Shown piece by piece: positions 9,601 through 17,223 of a stretch of DNA of 64,000 nucleotides; positions within the stretch are counted from its first letter, which is position 1, and every line of letters starts with the position of its first letter. Source of the DNA: Cesiribacter sp. SM1. Lineage in GTDB: Bacteria; Bacteroidota; Bacteroidia; Cytophagales; Cyclobacteriaceae. The stretch spans positions 107,101 to 171,100 of the forward strand of contig NZ_JAHXBU010000041.1 in NCBI RefSeq assembly GCF_020178975.1, written 5' to 3'. Both the position numbers and the translations under genes were made by a program. The notes under the pieces were generated by a model, which saw only the letters and a list, made by a program, of their open reading frames with translations, made no database searches and was not told the DNA's origin.

Positions 9601-10183
9601 TCCAGGGCTCGTGGTGCTCCCCTTCTACGCGTTCCATCAGAATGGTGCGGTCGGGGCTGTGTTTCTGGTGAATGTAGGTTTCATCCCAGGTAGTAAACTC
9701 CTCTACATTCTTTGTTACCGGGTGCTCCCTGTTTGTAATGCGGGCCTGAAAAGTGCCTGTTTCGTGCTTCTGAAACTGGGCGCCTACCAGTTCTATGTAT
9801 TTCTCCGAATTCTGAAAGCAAAAGCTGGCGCAATGAACAGGAATAAGACCTTTTCCTGATTCCACAAAGCTCATCAGGGCTTCCTCCTGACTGGGGCTTA
9901 TCTGCTCGTGATTGGCATAAATAACGAGCCCATCGTACTTCGATAACGTTTGCGGGTTCAGGTCGTTTAAATCGGCCGTGTAGGTTAGGTTAATACCCTC
10001 TTTAGAGAGAGAAGAAGCAAGCATTGGCATGTATGCTTCTGAGTTATGGTGCTCGCTGTTATGCCCCAGAAAAAGGAGCTCCACTCTCCGCGGACCAGTG
10101 TCTGCTTTTTTATCACTTCCAGTATCACAACAAACCAACAAGAAACCCAGCAGAACAAAAGTACAGGCAATAAAATTTTTCAT
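6644..10183 (-). CDS. Multidomain lipoprotein: ThuA-like, PVC-type dehydrogenase-like, HEAT, sugar-binding-like and cupredoxin domains
   Basis: 1179 residues. A lipoprotein-type signal ends at Cys18 or Cys19. Residues 32-240 are ThuA-like (starting VELLFLGHNSEHHNSEAYMP, with GLIPVHCASFCF). Residues 285-640 match the beta-propeller-like N-terminal domain of PVC-type membrane-bound dehydrogenases, with repeated DTDGDGKAD and DTDGDDKAD metal-loop motifs. A helical HEAT-like stretch spans roughly 650-830. Residues 870-1030 look like a galactose-binding sandwich (WFRRTVDVPANATGRKAML). The C-terminus is an azurin/plastocyanin-like cupredoxin: a histidine in MQHNLVI, then Cys1157, His1162 and Met1166 with azurin spacing. 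No CXXCH heme motif is present. Likely role: periplasmic sugar oxidation with copper-mediated electron transfer. It is the first gene of the operon. Confidence 0.83.
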   Translation of the reverse strand: MKNFIACTFVLLGFLLVCCDTGSDKKADTGPRRVELLFLGHNSEHHNSEAYMPMLASSLSKEGINLTYTADLNDLNPQTLSKYDGLVIYANHEQISPSQEEALMSFVESGKGLIPVHCASFCFQNSEKYIELVGAQFQKHETGTFQARITNREHPVTKNVEEFTTWDETYIHQKHSPDRTILMERVEGEHHEPWTWVKEHGNGRVFYTAYGHDERTWGNPGFHELMKEGILWAVGDKVRGQHEAFMKDMPSLVYKDVPNIPNYEKRDPAPQYQEPLSPEASQKLIQVPVDFRLELFASEPDIINPIALEWDEKGRLWVIETVDYPNSVRDEEGVGDDRIKICEDTDGDGKADKFTVFADKLNIPTSMTFANGGLIVSQAPHFLFLKDTDGDDKADVREVMIDGWGTYDTHAGPSNLKYGIDNNIWGVVGYSGFKGTIAGKEQEFKQGVYRFSPDVSDFEFLTKTSNNTWGLGFTETNDVFASTANNTHSVFVGIPNRYLEGVKGIPAEGSAKIDGHYAMHPTTPKVRQVDVFGGFTAAAGHNFYTAKSYPEKYWDGAAALVCEPTGHLVHIAKIEKDGAGFIEKDGWNLFASADEWVAPVEAKVGPDGAVWVLDWYNFIIQHNPTPSPERGGYQAENGAGNAYENPLRDKSHGRVWRVVYKEAEPYEPMQLDKENPEQLLEALDHDNMFWRLTAQRLLVERGKTDVLPELYELVNSREAGKQVFNPAAVHALWTIKGLGALDGGQKEAVAAVREALKSKVPAVRKAAVQVLPKADWAREAVLQSGILQDSDPNTLMAAVLAVAEMEPTAEAGAMLYSLSKEERVVKDTWLAKAVYVAAKKHSDGFMAAMLQEQPDLKEKLSSQANTKEPARETPSANDAGWKEMELPGTIEAAGLDMDGEVWFRRTVDVPANATGRKAMLSLGVVDDADETWVNGVKVGGVKEGGWNKKRQYEIPAGVLKPGKNVLAVRLEDNGGEGGFRGKEDELYLQSGGNKIMLAGSWKYEVTRMKNVGRKDVFNGTPIAEVFAKSDWDKSGELTAGTGMAETAGAPQQIRIRVIKNEMKYDLKNFTVEAGKPVEIIFENPDFMQHNLVITAQGALQKVGAAADKLASDPNGAEMQYVPDMPEVLFNTKLVNPEETVKLTFTAPAEAGTYPFVCTFPGHWRIMNGEMKVVKGKATL

Positions 10184-10321
10184 ACGCTTAATGCAAACGA
10201 TTACAATACCTCAATATCAATTTATTATTCTTGAAAAACTCACTCTTTTTTACCAAATTATGACTTTATCTTAACATCGCTCATAAAAAAGGAGTGAACC
10301 AGAGGGTAATAAAGTATAATA

Positions 10322-11200
10322 ATGAAGTCAGCCCTGCAGAAAACCCCCATTCCAGCCAACCAGGCTTTCGTAGTCAGGTACCTGAAAGATCCTCACTTCG
10401 ATCCCAACTGGCACTTTCATCCTGAATACCAGATTTTTGTGGTTTTACGCGGAACAGGCACCCGCTTTATTGGCGACCAGGTAAAACCATTCAAAGAGGG
10501 CGACATTGTGTTTACCGGCCCTAACCTGCCACACCTGTGGCGCAGTGATCATGAATACTTTGAGGGCAAAGAGGAGCTGTGGACGGAAGGAATCGTTATT
10601 TACTTCCAGGAAGATTTCTTAGGTAAAGCATTTCTTCAGAAAGAAGAGATGTTTAAGATAAAGCAGCTTTTTCTGATGGCACGCAGGGGGTTTGAAGTTA
10701 CAGGCAGCACTGCACTAAAGGTAAAAAAGATGATGAGGGAACTGCTGAACCTGGAGGGTTTTGAAAGGGTGCTGCTTTTTCTTCAGATCCTGAATGTACT
10801 GGCAAACGCCCAAACCTTTAATATTATCTCCAGCCTGGGCTATACCAACACCTTAAGGGAAGAGGATACGGAAAGAATGAACAAGGTACATGCCTATGTA
10901 ATGAGGCACTTCAGGGACAAAATCAGCCTGGAAGAGGTTGCCATGATCGCTAACATGGCGCCTACTTCATTTAGCCGCTACTTTAAAGTTCATGCCAACA
11001 AAACTTTCTCTGATTTTGTCACTGAAATCAGGATTGGGTATGCCTGCAAGCTGCTTATAGAAAACAATGTTACAATTTCGGAAGCCTGTTACGAGAGCGG
11101 CTTTCAGACTTTATCAAACTTTAACAGGCTGTTTAAAGCCTTTACCAAAAAAACTCCCAAAGCCTACAAAAGTGAGTTTTCGGAGGCTGTTTTTATCTGA
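10322..11200 (+). CDS. AraC-family transcriptional regulator with cupin sensor domain
   Basis: 292 residues. The N-terminal part has cupin character (HPEYQIFVVLRGTGTRFIG, then EGDIVFTGPNLPHLWRSD), which in this family binds a sugar-type effector. The C-terminal 100 residues form the double helix-turn-helix: ISLEEVAMIANMAPTSFSRY for the first and ISEACYESGFQTLSNFNRLF for the second, ending in FTKKTPKAYK. It is transcribed divergently from the ThuA/PVC lipoprotein operon across a 138-base gap, so it probably controls that operon and perhaps itself. The effector is presumably the transported sugar or a product of it. No operator could be assigned with confidence. Confidence 0.9.
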   Translation: MKSALQKTPIPANQAFVVRYLKDPHFDPNWHFHPEYQIFVVLRGTGTRFIGDQVKPFKEGDIVFTGPNLPHLWRSDHEYFEGKEELWTEGIVIYFQEDFLGKAFLQKEEMFKIKQLFLMARRGFEVTGSTALKVKKMMRELLNLEGFERVLLFLQILNVLANAQTFNIISSLGYTNTLREEDTERMNKVHAYVMRHFRDKISLEEVAMIANMAPTSFSRYFKVHANKTFSDFVTEIRIGYACKLLIENNVTISEACYESGFQTLSNFNRLFKAFTKKTPKAYKSEFSEAVFI

Positions 11201-11225
11201 ACCTGCCTTGGCACGGGAAACAGCC

Positions 11226-12338
11226 TTACGCCGGGGCAACAGCGGCTGGTGCCAGCGGCAGGCTAAAGTAAAAGGTTGCGCCCTTTCCATAAGTGCTCTC
11301 TACGCCTATGTTGCCGCCATGTGCTTCTACTACTTTTTTTACAATGGCCAGCCCCAGCCCGCTGGATCGCTCACCGGCTGTTGGCTGATTCTGCGCTTTT
11401 TCAAATGGCCTGAATATTTTTTCCTTGTCTTCTTCACGAATGCCTACTCCCTGGTCCTCCACCCTTGTTACAACAAACCCTTCTTCTTCCTTTATAATAA
11501 CCCTGATAACAGCATCTTTAAAGGAGAATTTGATGGCATTGGTCAGCAAATTCATCAGCACCTGGCTTATATAGGTTTTATCGAAAGGGAGCCACAGCGC
11601 CGGCTTTGCTGATACTACTTCTATCACCTGCCCCTTTTCACCGGCAATAGGCTTGTTCATCTGCACCACCTCATTCACCAGGGCCAGGTACTCCTGCTCT
11701 TCTTTCTGAACCTTTAAGGTGCCTGCTTCTATTTGCGAGATGTCCAGTATGTTGTTGAGCAGGCTAAGTGCCCCGGCACTAATGCTGCCGATAAGCCTGA
11801 TGTACTCCTGCTGCTGCTGGTTTAAAGTGGTACCACCCCTGGGATCGGCCAAAAGCTTGCTTAACAAGAATATGTTGCTCAGCGGATTTCTGATATCGTG
11901 GGCGGCTATGCCTATGTACTTGTTCTTTTCCTGGCTTACCTCTTCAAGCCTTTTGTTTGCCAGCTCCAGTTGCCTTTTTTTAGACTTGATTTTGTAAATA
12001 GCCAGCGCCAGTATAAAAAAGGTAAGCATACGCACAGCACTATTCCAGTAGAGGGTAGCGGCATGGGTATAGGGAAAGCCTGTTTGCGATTCTACTATAA
12101 ACCAGACCACGCTGCTAAGCCCCGCAACAAAGAGGCTGTCTTTTTTATTTGTAGCACCATGGGCTGATACCATATAAATAGGCAGCAGGTAGAGCAGGGA
12201 AGAAGAAATTTCGTAGCCGGTAGAAAAATCTATGAAAGCAATCAGCAGTAAAAGAACGTAAGCCACAGCATTAACAACTATCCTGTGCCTGTATACAGAT
12301 ACAACTTTATTTTTACCCTTGAGGAGGAGGTGGCTCAT
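11226..12338 (-). CDS. Membrane sensor histidine kinase
   Basis: 370 residues. About four hydrophobic segments lie within residues 18-116 and form a membrane sensor domain that I do not recognise. A short coiled-coil-like linker (120-140) follows. The H-box is at His147 in IGIAAHDIRNPLSNIF. The ATPase core shows the N-box LMNLLTNAIKFS, the G1-type DQGVGI, the F-box IFRPFEKA and the G2-type GLGLAIVKKVVEAHGG. It therefore autophosphorylates on histidine and should pass phosphate to a response regulator, but none is encoded nearby. It converges on the AraC gene (25-base gap) and is not obviously part of that operon. The signal sensed is unknown. Confidence 0.88.
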   Translation of the reverse strand: MSHLLLKGKNKVVSVYRHRIVVNAVAYVLLLLIAFIDFSTGYEISSSLLYLLPIYMVSAHGATNKKDSLFVAGLSSVVWFIVESQTGFPYTHAATLYWNSAVRMLTFFILALAIYKIKSKKRQLELANKRLEEVSQEKNKYIGIAAHDIRNPLSNIFLLSKLLADPRGGTTLNQQQQEYIRLIGSISAGALSLLNNILDISQIEAGTLKVQKEEQEYLALVNEVVQMNKPIAGEKGQVIEVVSAKPALWLPFDKTYISQVLMNLLTNAIKFSFKDAVIRVIIKEEEGFVVTRVEDQGVGIREEDKEKIFRPFEKAQNQPTAGERSSGLGLAIVKKVVEAHGGNIGVESTYGKGATFYFSLPLAPAAVAPA

Positions 12339-12574
12339 TTAAGCAACTTAATGAATATTTCCACTGCTCTTTTAAAATAAGGCAGCATGGCATAAATTAT
12401 ACACTTGGTGTAATAACGCAATTTGCATTATTCCTGTATACTACCCCAGCACAAGAGATTAAATCCCGATTAAAATGCTGAATACCGCAGCTGCCGTTCC
12501 ACTAAAAGTAACAATTAGTAAGGCTTCTTATTTCGCTACTTGCCAAAACATAATCAATCTCCTAACTTCCCGCC

Positions 12575-13729
12575 ATGCCAGTACCCCATCTTCTGCAGAG
12601 TAAGCTGCCCCAGGTAGGCACCACTATTTTTACACAAATGTCAGCCCTGGCTGCCACACATGGTGCTATTAATCTTTCGCAGGGTTTTCCCGATTTTCCC
12701 ATAGATGATGACCTGATAGAGCGGGTCGCCTACTATATGCGGCTTGGCCGCAACCAGTATGCCCCCATGACGGGCACCCCACAGCTGCGCACCTCCATTG
12801 CTGCTAAGATAGAGCGTATTTATGGCTATACCCCCGATGCTGAAAAGGAGATAACAGTAACCTCAGGTGCCACAGAGGCACTGTACGCTGTAATAGCAGC
12901 TGTGATAGGCCCGGGCGATGAAGCCCTGGTGCTGGACCCGGCCTACGACAGCTATGCACCTGCCGTAGCCCTGCAGGGCGGCAAACCCATACACATCCCC
13001 CTGCAGTATCCCGGCTTCCGTCCAGACTGGAACGTAATCCGCAGCAGCATTACCCCCCGCAGCAGGCTCATCATCATCAATACTCCGCACAACCCTACCG
13101 GCAGTGCATGGCAGCCAGACGACCTGCTGCAGCTGGAGGAATTAGTGCTGCAGCACAAGCTGCTGGTGCTCTCCGACGAGGTGTACCAGCACCTGATCTA
13201 CGACGGGCAGCAGCACCAGAGTGTTTTATCGAGACCCGAAATCAGGAAGCATGCAGCGGCTGTATTTTCCTTTGGCAAAACCTTTCATGCAACAGGCTGG
13301 AAGGCCGGATACGTGGTGGCGCCTGAAGCTTTTTCTGCCGAAATAAGAAAGGTGCACCAGTACCTCACCTTCAGCACCCACACCCCTACCCAGCTGGCAC
13401 TGGCAGATTACCTGCAGAAACCTGAAAACTATGAGCACCTGCCTCAGTTCTATCAGAAGAAACATGATCTTTTTCTGGAACTTTTAAAAGACAGCAGGTT
13501 TAAACCACTACCTTGCAACGGCACCTACTTTCAGTTATTAGACTATAGTGGTATCAGCAATAAGCCAGATGTTGAAATGGCCCGGTGGTTAACAGTAGAA
13601 AAAGGCGTTGCAGCTATACCCATTTCAGTCTTTTACGTAGATAAACAGGATCATTGCCTGCTTAGGTTTTGTTTTGCCAAGCAGGAAGAAACACTGCGTA
13701 AAGCAGCCGAACTATTATGCAAGATTTAA
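12575..13729 (+). CDS. PLP-dependent aminotransferase, methionine aminotransferase-like
   Basis: 384 residues, class I/II aminotransferase fold. Visible features are INLSQGFPDFP near the start, the cofactor-region NTPHNPTGSAW, LSDEVYQHLIYD, and the PLP lysine Lys235 in SFGKTFHATGWKAGY. The sequence HQYLTFSTHTPTQLALADYL after the lysine is characteristic of the YbdL/kynurenine-glutamine transaminase group, which prefers methionine, glutamine and aromatic amino acids. The ATG at 12575 gives a standard N-terminus. The stop overlaps the start of the omega-amidase-like gene by 13 bases. In known systems glutamine-dependent transamination makes 2-oxoglutaramate, which that amidase then hydrolyses, so the pair probably serves methionine salvage or alpha-keto acid re-amination. 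Confidence 0.87.
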   Translation: MPVPHLLQSKLPQVGTTIFTQMSALAATHGAINLSQGFPDFPIDDDLIERVAYYMRLGRNQYAPMTGTPQLRTSIAAKIERIYGYTPDAEKEITVTSGATEALYAVIAAVIGPGDEALVLDPAYDSYAPAVALQGGKPIHIPLQYPGFRPDWNVIRSSITPRSRLIIINTPHNPTGSAWQPDDLLQLEELVLQHKLLVLSDEVYQHLIYDGQQHQSVLSRPEIRKHAAAVFSFGKTFHATGWKAGYVVAPEAFSAEIRKVHQYLTFSTHTPTQLALADYLQKPENYEHLPQFYQKKHDLFLELLKDSRFKPLPCNGTYFQLLDYSGISNKPDVEMARWLTVEKGVAAIPISVFYVDKQDHCLLRFCFAKQEETLRKAAELLCKI

Positions 13730-14508
13730 GCATTACCCTTATTCAAACAGAGTTGTATTGGCAGGAACCCAGTGCCAACCTGGCGGCGCTGGAAGAAAAA
13801 ATATGGCAGATTAATAGCGACACTGACCTGATTGTGCTCCCCGAGATGTTTACAACCGGCTTTACCATGGACGTAGAGGAAAATGCCGAACCTATGAACA
13901 GCCGTACTTTCCGCTGGATGAAGCAGCTGGCAGCACAAACAGGAGCCGTTATTACCGGCAGCTATATAGTGCAGGAGGCTGGAAAGTACTACAACCGCCT
14001 GATCTGGATGCAACCCGATGGTGAGTACCAGCATTACGACAAGCGGCACCTTTTTCGCATGGCCGACGAGCACAACTACTTTAGCCCCGGCAATAAGCCT
14101 ATTATTTGCGAATGGAAGGAATGGCGCATTTGCCCCCTGATCTGCTACGACCTGCGCTTCCCGGTATGGAGCCGCAATCGTGTACGTGAGGATGGAGATC
14201 TTTCATACGACCTGCTGCTTTACGTAGCCAACTGGCCTGCTGCCCGCATCGATGCCTGGAAAATTCTGCTACAGGCCAGGGCAGTAGAAAACCTCTGTTA
14301 TGTGGCAGGTGTAAACCGGGTTGGGATCGATGGCAAGGGAATTGATTATAACGGATACACCTCCCTCATTAACCCTAAAGGCGAAGTATTGTACCAGGAG
14401 CAGCGCCGTCAGTATATCTGCACCCAAAAGATCAGTGCCTCGGAGTTAAGGGAATTCAGAAATAAATTTCCCGCTCAGATGGATGCCGATAGCTTTACCA
14501 TCAGTTAA
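13717..14508 (+). CDS. Nitrilase-superfamily amidohydrolase, omega-amidase (YafV)-like
   Basis: 263 residues. The nitrilase catalytic triad is fully visible: Glu43 in VLPEMFTTGF, Lys109 in HYDKRHLF and Cys143 in CPLICYDLRFPVWSRN. The FPVWSRN stretch and overall size fit the YafV/Nit2 omega-amidase group, which hydrolyses 2-oxoglutaramate and 2-oxosuccinamate to the keto acid and ammonia. The first 13 bases overlap the end of the aminotransferase gene, so expression is probably translationally coupled. Its last 8 bases overlap the end of the convergent gene at 14501. The protein is cytoplasmic, with no signal peptide. Confidence 0.9.
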   Translation: MQDLSITLIQTELYWQEPSANLAALEEKIWQINSDTDLIVLPEMFTTGFTMDVEENAEPMNSRTFRWMKQLAAQTGAVITGSYIVQEAGKYYNRLIWMQPDGEYQHYDKRHLFRMADEHNYFSPGNKPIICEWKEWRICPLICYDLRFPVWSRNRVREDGDLSYDLLLYVANWPAARIDAWKILLQARAVENLCYVAGVNRVGIDGKGIDYNGYTSLINPKGEVLYQEQRRQYICTQKISASELREFRNKFPAQMDADSFTIS

Positions 14509-14995
14509 AAAGCTCTTCCAGCACCTTTTTAAGCTCTTGTTCCTCCAGGTTGTGGTAAAAGTATTCGCCTGCAGCAGCCTGCATCATTTTCTGAAGCAGG
14601 GGCTGCTCTCCCTGCAGGGCCATCAGCAAACGGGGTGGTTTAACTTTTAAAACGCGGTTAAAGAAGGTGGTCAGGCCGGTTATAGGTGGCTCACCTGCTG
14701 CCCCTGCCCCACCTGCCGGAACAGCCGGGCTTACAACGGCATCCTCCACGCCTTTAGCAGATGATGAAGCCGGGAGCAGCCCCTCCGGTGCTCCTTCTGT
14801 AACCACAACAATGGCAACCCGCTGGCTCTGCTTTAAAAGCTCTATGGCATACTGCCTGATACTTTCTTCCGAAAAATTATCGAACTCAAAGGTGGTAATA
14901 CCTGTAACCTGCTGCTTTAGCTCCTCCAGTAAAGGAATTGTGTAAGCGGCAGGTGCCTCTGCCGCAATTCGGATGTATATCAGTGATTTTATCAT
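14501..14995 (-). CDS. Unknown protein, translationally coupled to the T9SS gene
   Basis: 164 residues from the ATG at 14995, which shares ATGA with the stop of the T9SS protein gene. A longer reading from 15112 would lie entirely inside that gene and is less likely. The N-terminus (MIKSLIYIRIAAEAPAAYTI) looks like a strand of a small alpha/beta fold, and an alanine/proline/glycine-rich linker occupies about residues 75-105. No recognised motif or signal peptide is present. The middle segment QRVAIVVVTEGAPEG and the C-terminal leucine/glutamate-rich helix suggest a soluble cytoplasmic protein. Function unknown; the coupling to an exported FG-GAP protein is the only clue. Confidence 0.7.
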   Translation of the reverse strand: MIKSLIYIRIAAEAPAAYTIPLLEELKQQVTGITTFEFDNFSEESIRQYAIELLKQSQRVAIVVVTEGAPEGLLPASSSAKGVEDAVVSPAVPAGGAGAAGEPPITGLTTFFNRVLKVKPPRLLMALQGEQPLLQKMMQAAAGEYFYHNLEEQELKKVLEELFN

Positions 14996-17172
14996 CTTAC
15001 AATCAGCAATCGCTTTACTTTCCTCTCTCCTGCAAAACGGGCTTCTACCAGGTACATACCCTCTGCCAGCTGTGGCTCCCACTCCAGAATCCTGCTGCCA
15101 TCTGTTTCCCATTGCGCTATTACCTGCCCCAGCATACTAAGCACCCTGATCTGCGCTGGGGCATTTGTTTGAATTTTAACTGTAGCTAAATAGGCCGGAT
15201 TAGGATATACAAGCAGCTCAAAACGCTGCTCTTCTCCCGGCGGCGGTAAAGCCTGGCCATTGCGCAGCAGCACTAAGCCTCCGCCTATTTGCCCTACCAC
15301 CAGCGCCGGCACTTCTGCGGCCCATAAATGTGCCAGCACAGGCCAGCTTTTATCTCCCAGGCGGGCACCAAAGGCTGAATCATCCACTTCAACAGCCACT
15401 GTTTGTGCAGCAGCAGCAGAGGCATCGCCCCTTAAAAAGGAGTGGAGTATGCGCACATCGCCGGTGGCATCCGAAACAACCAAATCGGGCTGGCCGTTGC
15501 CATCGGCATCTCCAACAGAGGGAATCAGGTGGCGCCGCACGTTATCCAGCGCAAAGCCTTTATAGGCAGCACTGCTTAGCTCAAAAGCCGGTGCAGCCAG
15601 CGTTCCTGTATTGGTGTAGAGGCGCAGGCTGCCATCGAACCTGCCCGCAAGCACATCCAGCAAACCATCTCCAGTTACATCATAATAGTAGGGATAATCC
15701 AAGGTTGTCAGGGGAACGGCTACATCCTGCACCTGTGAACCACTGAACTGCAGGGGCATGCCCGAGGCGGCAGTATTCAGGTACACCAGTACGCGCACCT
15801 TGTTGGCAGCACTGTTGTACACGGTAAGCAACAGATCAGGGGCTCCATCTCCATTATAATCTGCAAACTGTGGCTGCAGGTACTGGTGTTTTGCAGCTGA
15901 AAGACCAAGGAAATCTGCTTCTTTTAAACTAAAGGCCGGTGCCCCGGCGCTGCCTGTGTTTTCATATAGCTGCAGCTTTGCATAGTAACCATCGGCCTGC
16001 AGTTGCCCTCTGTTTCCCAGCAAGAGGTCCAGATCACCATCTGCATCTATATCAATAAAAGCGGGACGTGCTTCTTCACCGGCATCCAGCTGCTGCCCCT
16101 GTAAAAAATCATTTTGTGTAAGGCTGTAGCCACCTCCCGGCTGTTGCTCATACAACCAGAGCGAGTGCCCGTAATCCATCTGCGCTCCGGCAGTTTTAAG
16201 GTTTGTTGATACAAGGATATCATCTCCCAGGGCATAAGCGGCCGGAAATGGAAAATCGGTAGCCGTAGCTGCGCCGGGAAGCTTTGTATCAAAAGTATTG
16301 AACACAGGTGCGGCGGCAGTTCCTGCATTTGGCAGGTAGTAGAGGTAGGTGCATTCTTCGTCGCCAAGCAGCAGATCTGGTACGGCATCTCCATTCAGGT
16401 CCTGCCAGAGCAGGCTTTTGCCCCCTGCGTGCAGCGGACGCTGTGCGGCTCTACCGCCTTCGTCGGGGCAGGCGGCATAATTAAATGCCAGCTCCTTGCA
16501 GGCACACTCTGTGAGTCCGCCCCAGTGGCGGTCGGCAAGCTCAAACACCAGGGTATCGCTGCGTCCAAAATTTTCTACGCCTACGTTTTTATACCAGCGG
16601 ATAGTGCCAGTACCCGAGGGATCAAAAGAAGCGATATCTATATCGCCATCGCCGTCGGTATCGGCAATAAGGGGTACATCTCCACTGTTCACCAAAAGGT
16701 TTACAGCAGCGTTGCTGCCGGGGTACTCCAGGAGCTGGTAAGCAAGGCTCCAGGCAGCAGGCTGGCCAGCGGCAGCACTGTTTTCAAATACCCGCACTCC
16801 TGCCGGTGTGGAGGTAAAAAGATCTTTCCGGCCATCGCCGTTGTAATCTACCAACAGCAGCCAGTTTGTTATGTCTGCAGGAAAGCGAAAACGCTCCTGG
16901 GGTAACCATACCCAGCCCTGGGCCGTTTGTGCAAACACCTGCACTTGTGAACTGCCTCGGTCAAAAAGCACCAATTCGGGCTCACCGTTGCCGTTTACAT
17001 CGGCAAGACTGGCTTGCACAGCATTAAGCCCCCCGGCCCAGGGCATTTGCAGATTTTGCTGCCCTACCGATACCGGCACCCCTGTTTCGTATTGGTAGGC
17101 CTGCCCTCTGCTGCTAAAAGGGGTTAACAAAAGAGCAAAAAAAAGGCTTAGCAGGTAAAAGTTATGCTGCAT
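14992..17172 (-). CDS. FG-GAP/VCBS-repeat secreted protein with type IX secretion C-terminal domain
   Basis: 726 residues. A Sec signal peptide (residues 1-24, FYLLSLFFALLLTPFSSRG) starts the protein. The body is a series of FG-GAP/VCBS-like repeats with calcium-loop motifs such as DYNGDGRKDLF, DTDGDGDIDIASF, DLNGDAVPDLLL, DIDADGDLDLLL, DYNGDGAPDLLL and DADGNGQPDLVV, which suggests a beta-propeller of about seven blades. The last 75 residues are a T9SS type A sorting domain: LLVYPNPA, LSMLGQVI, LAEGMYLVEARF and the terminal basic KVKRLLIVR. The protein should be exported to the surface by the type IX system. Ligand unknown; adhesion or glycan binding is inferred from the repeat type. Confidence 0.9.
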   Translation of the reverse strand: MQHNFYLLSLFFALLLTPFSSRGQAYQYETGVPVSVGQQNLQMPWAGGLNAVQASLADVNGNGEPELVLFDRGSSQVQVFAQTAQGWVWLPQERFRFPADITNWLLLVDYNGDGRKDLFTSTPAGVRVFENSAAAGQPAAWSLAYQLLEYPGSNAAVNLLVNSGDVPLIADTDGDGDIDIASFDPSGTGTIRWYKNVGVENFGRSDTLVFELADRHWGGLTECACKELAFNYAACPDEGGRAAQRPLHAGGKSLLWQDLNGDAVPDLLLGDEECTYLYYLPNAGTAAAPVFNTFDTKLPGAATATDFPFPAAYALGDDILVSTNLKTAGAQMDYGHSLWLYEQQPGGGYSLTQNDFLQGQQLDAGEEARPAFIDIDADGDLDLLLGNRGQLQADGYYAKLQLYENTGSAGAPAFSLKEADFLGLSAAKHQYLQPQFADYNGDGAPDLLLTVYNSAANKVRVLVYLNTAASGMPLQFSGSQVQDVAVPLTTLDYPYYYDVTGDGLLDVLAGRFDGSLRLYTNTGTLAAPAFELSSAAYKGFALDNVRRHLIPSVGDADGNGQPDLVVSDATGDVRILHSFLRGDASAAAAQTVAVEVDDSAFGARLGDKSWPVLAHLWAAEVPALVVGQIGGGLVLLRNGQALPPPGEEQRFELLVYPNPAYLATVKIQTNAPAQIRVLSMLGQVIAQWETDGSRILEWEPQLAEGMYLVEARFAGERKVKRLLIVR

Positions 17173-17223
17173 CTTGCCAACTTAAATTTTTAACATCAAT
17201 TTACCATATAAAGAACGAAACAT

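Noticed and set aside
14996..15112. N-terminal extension of the small unknown gene at 14501
   Set aside because: It lies wholly inside the T9SS sorting domain of the upstream gene; the ATG at 14995 with the ATGA junction is a better start.
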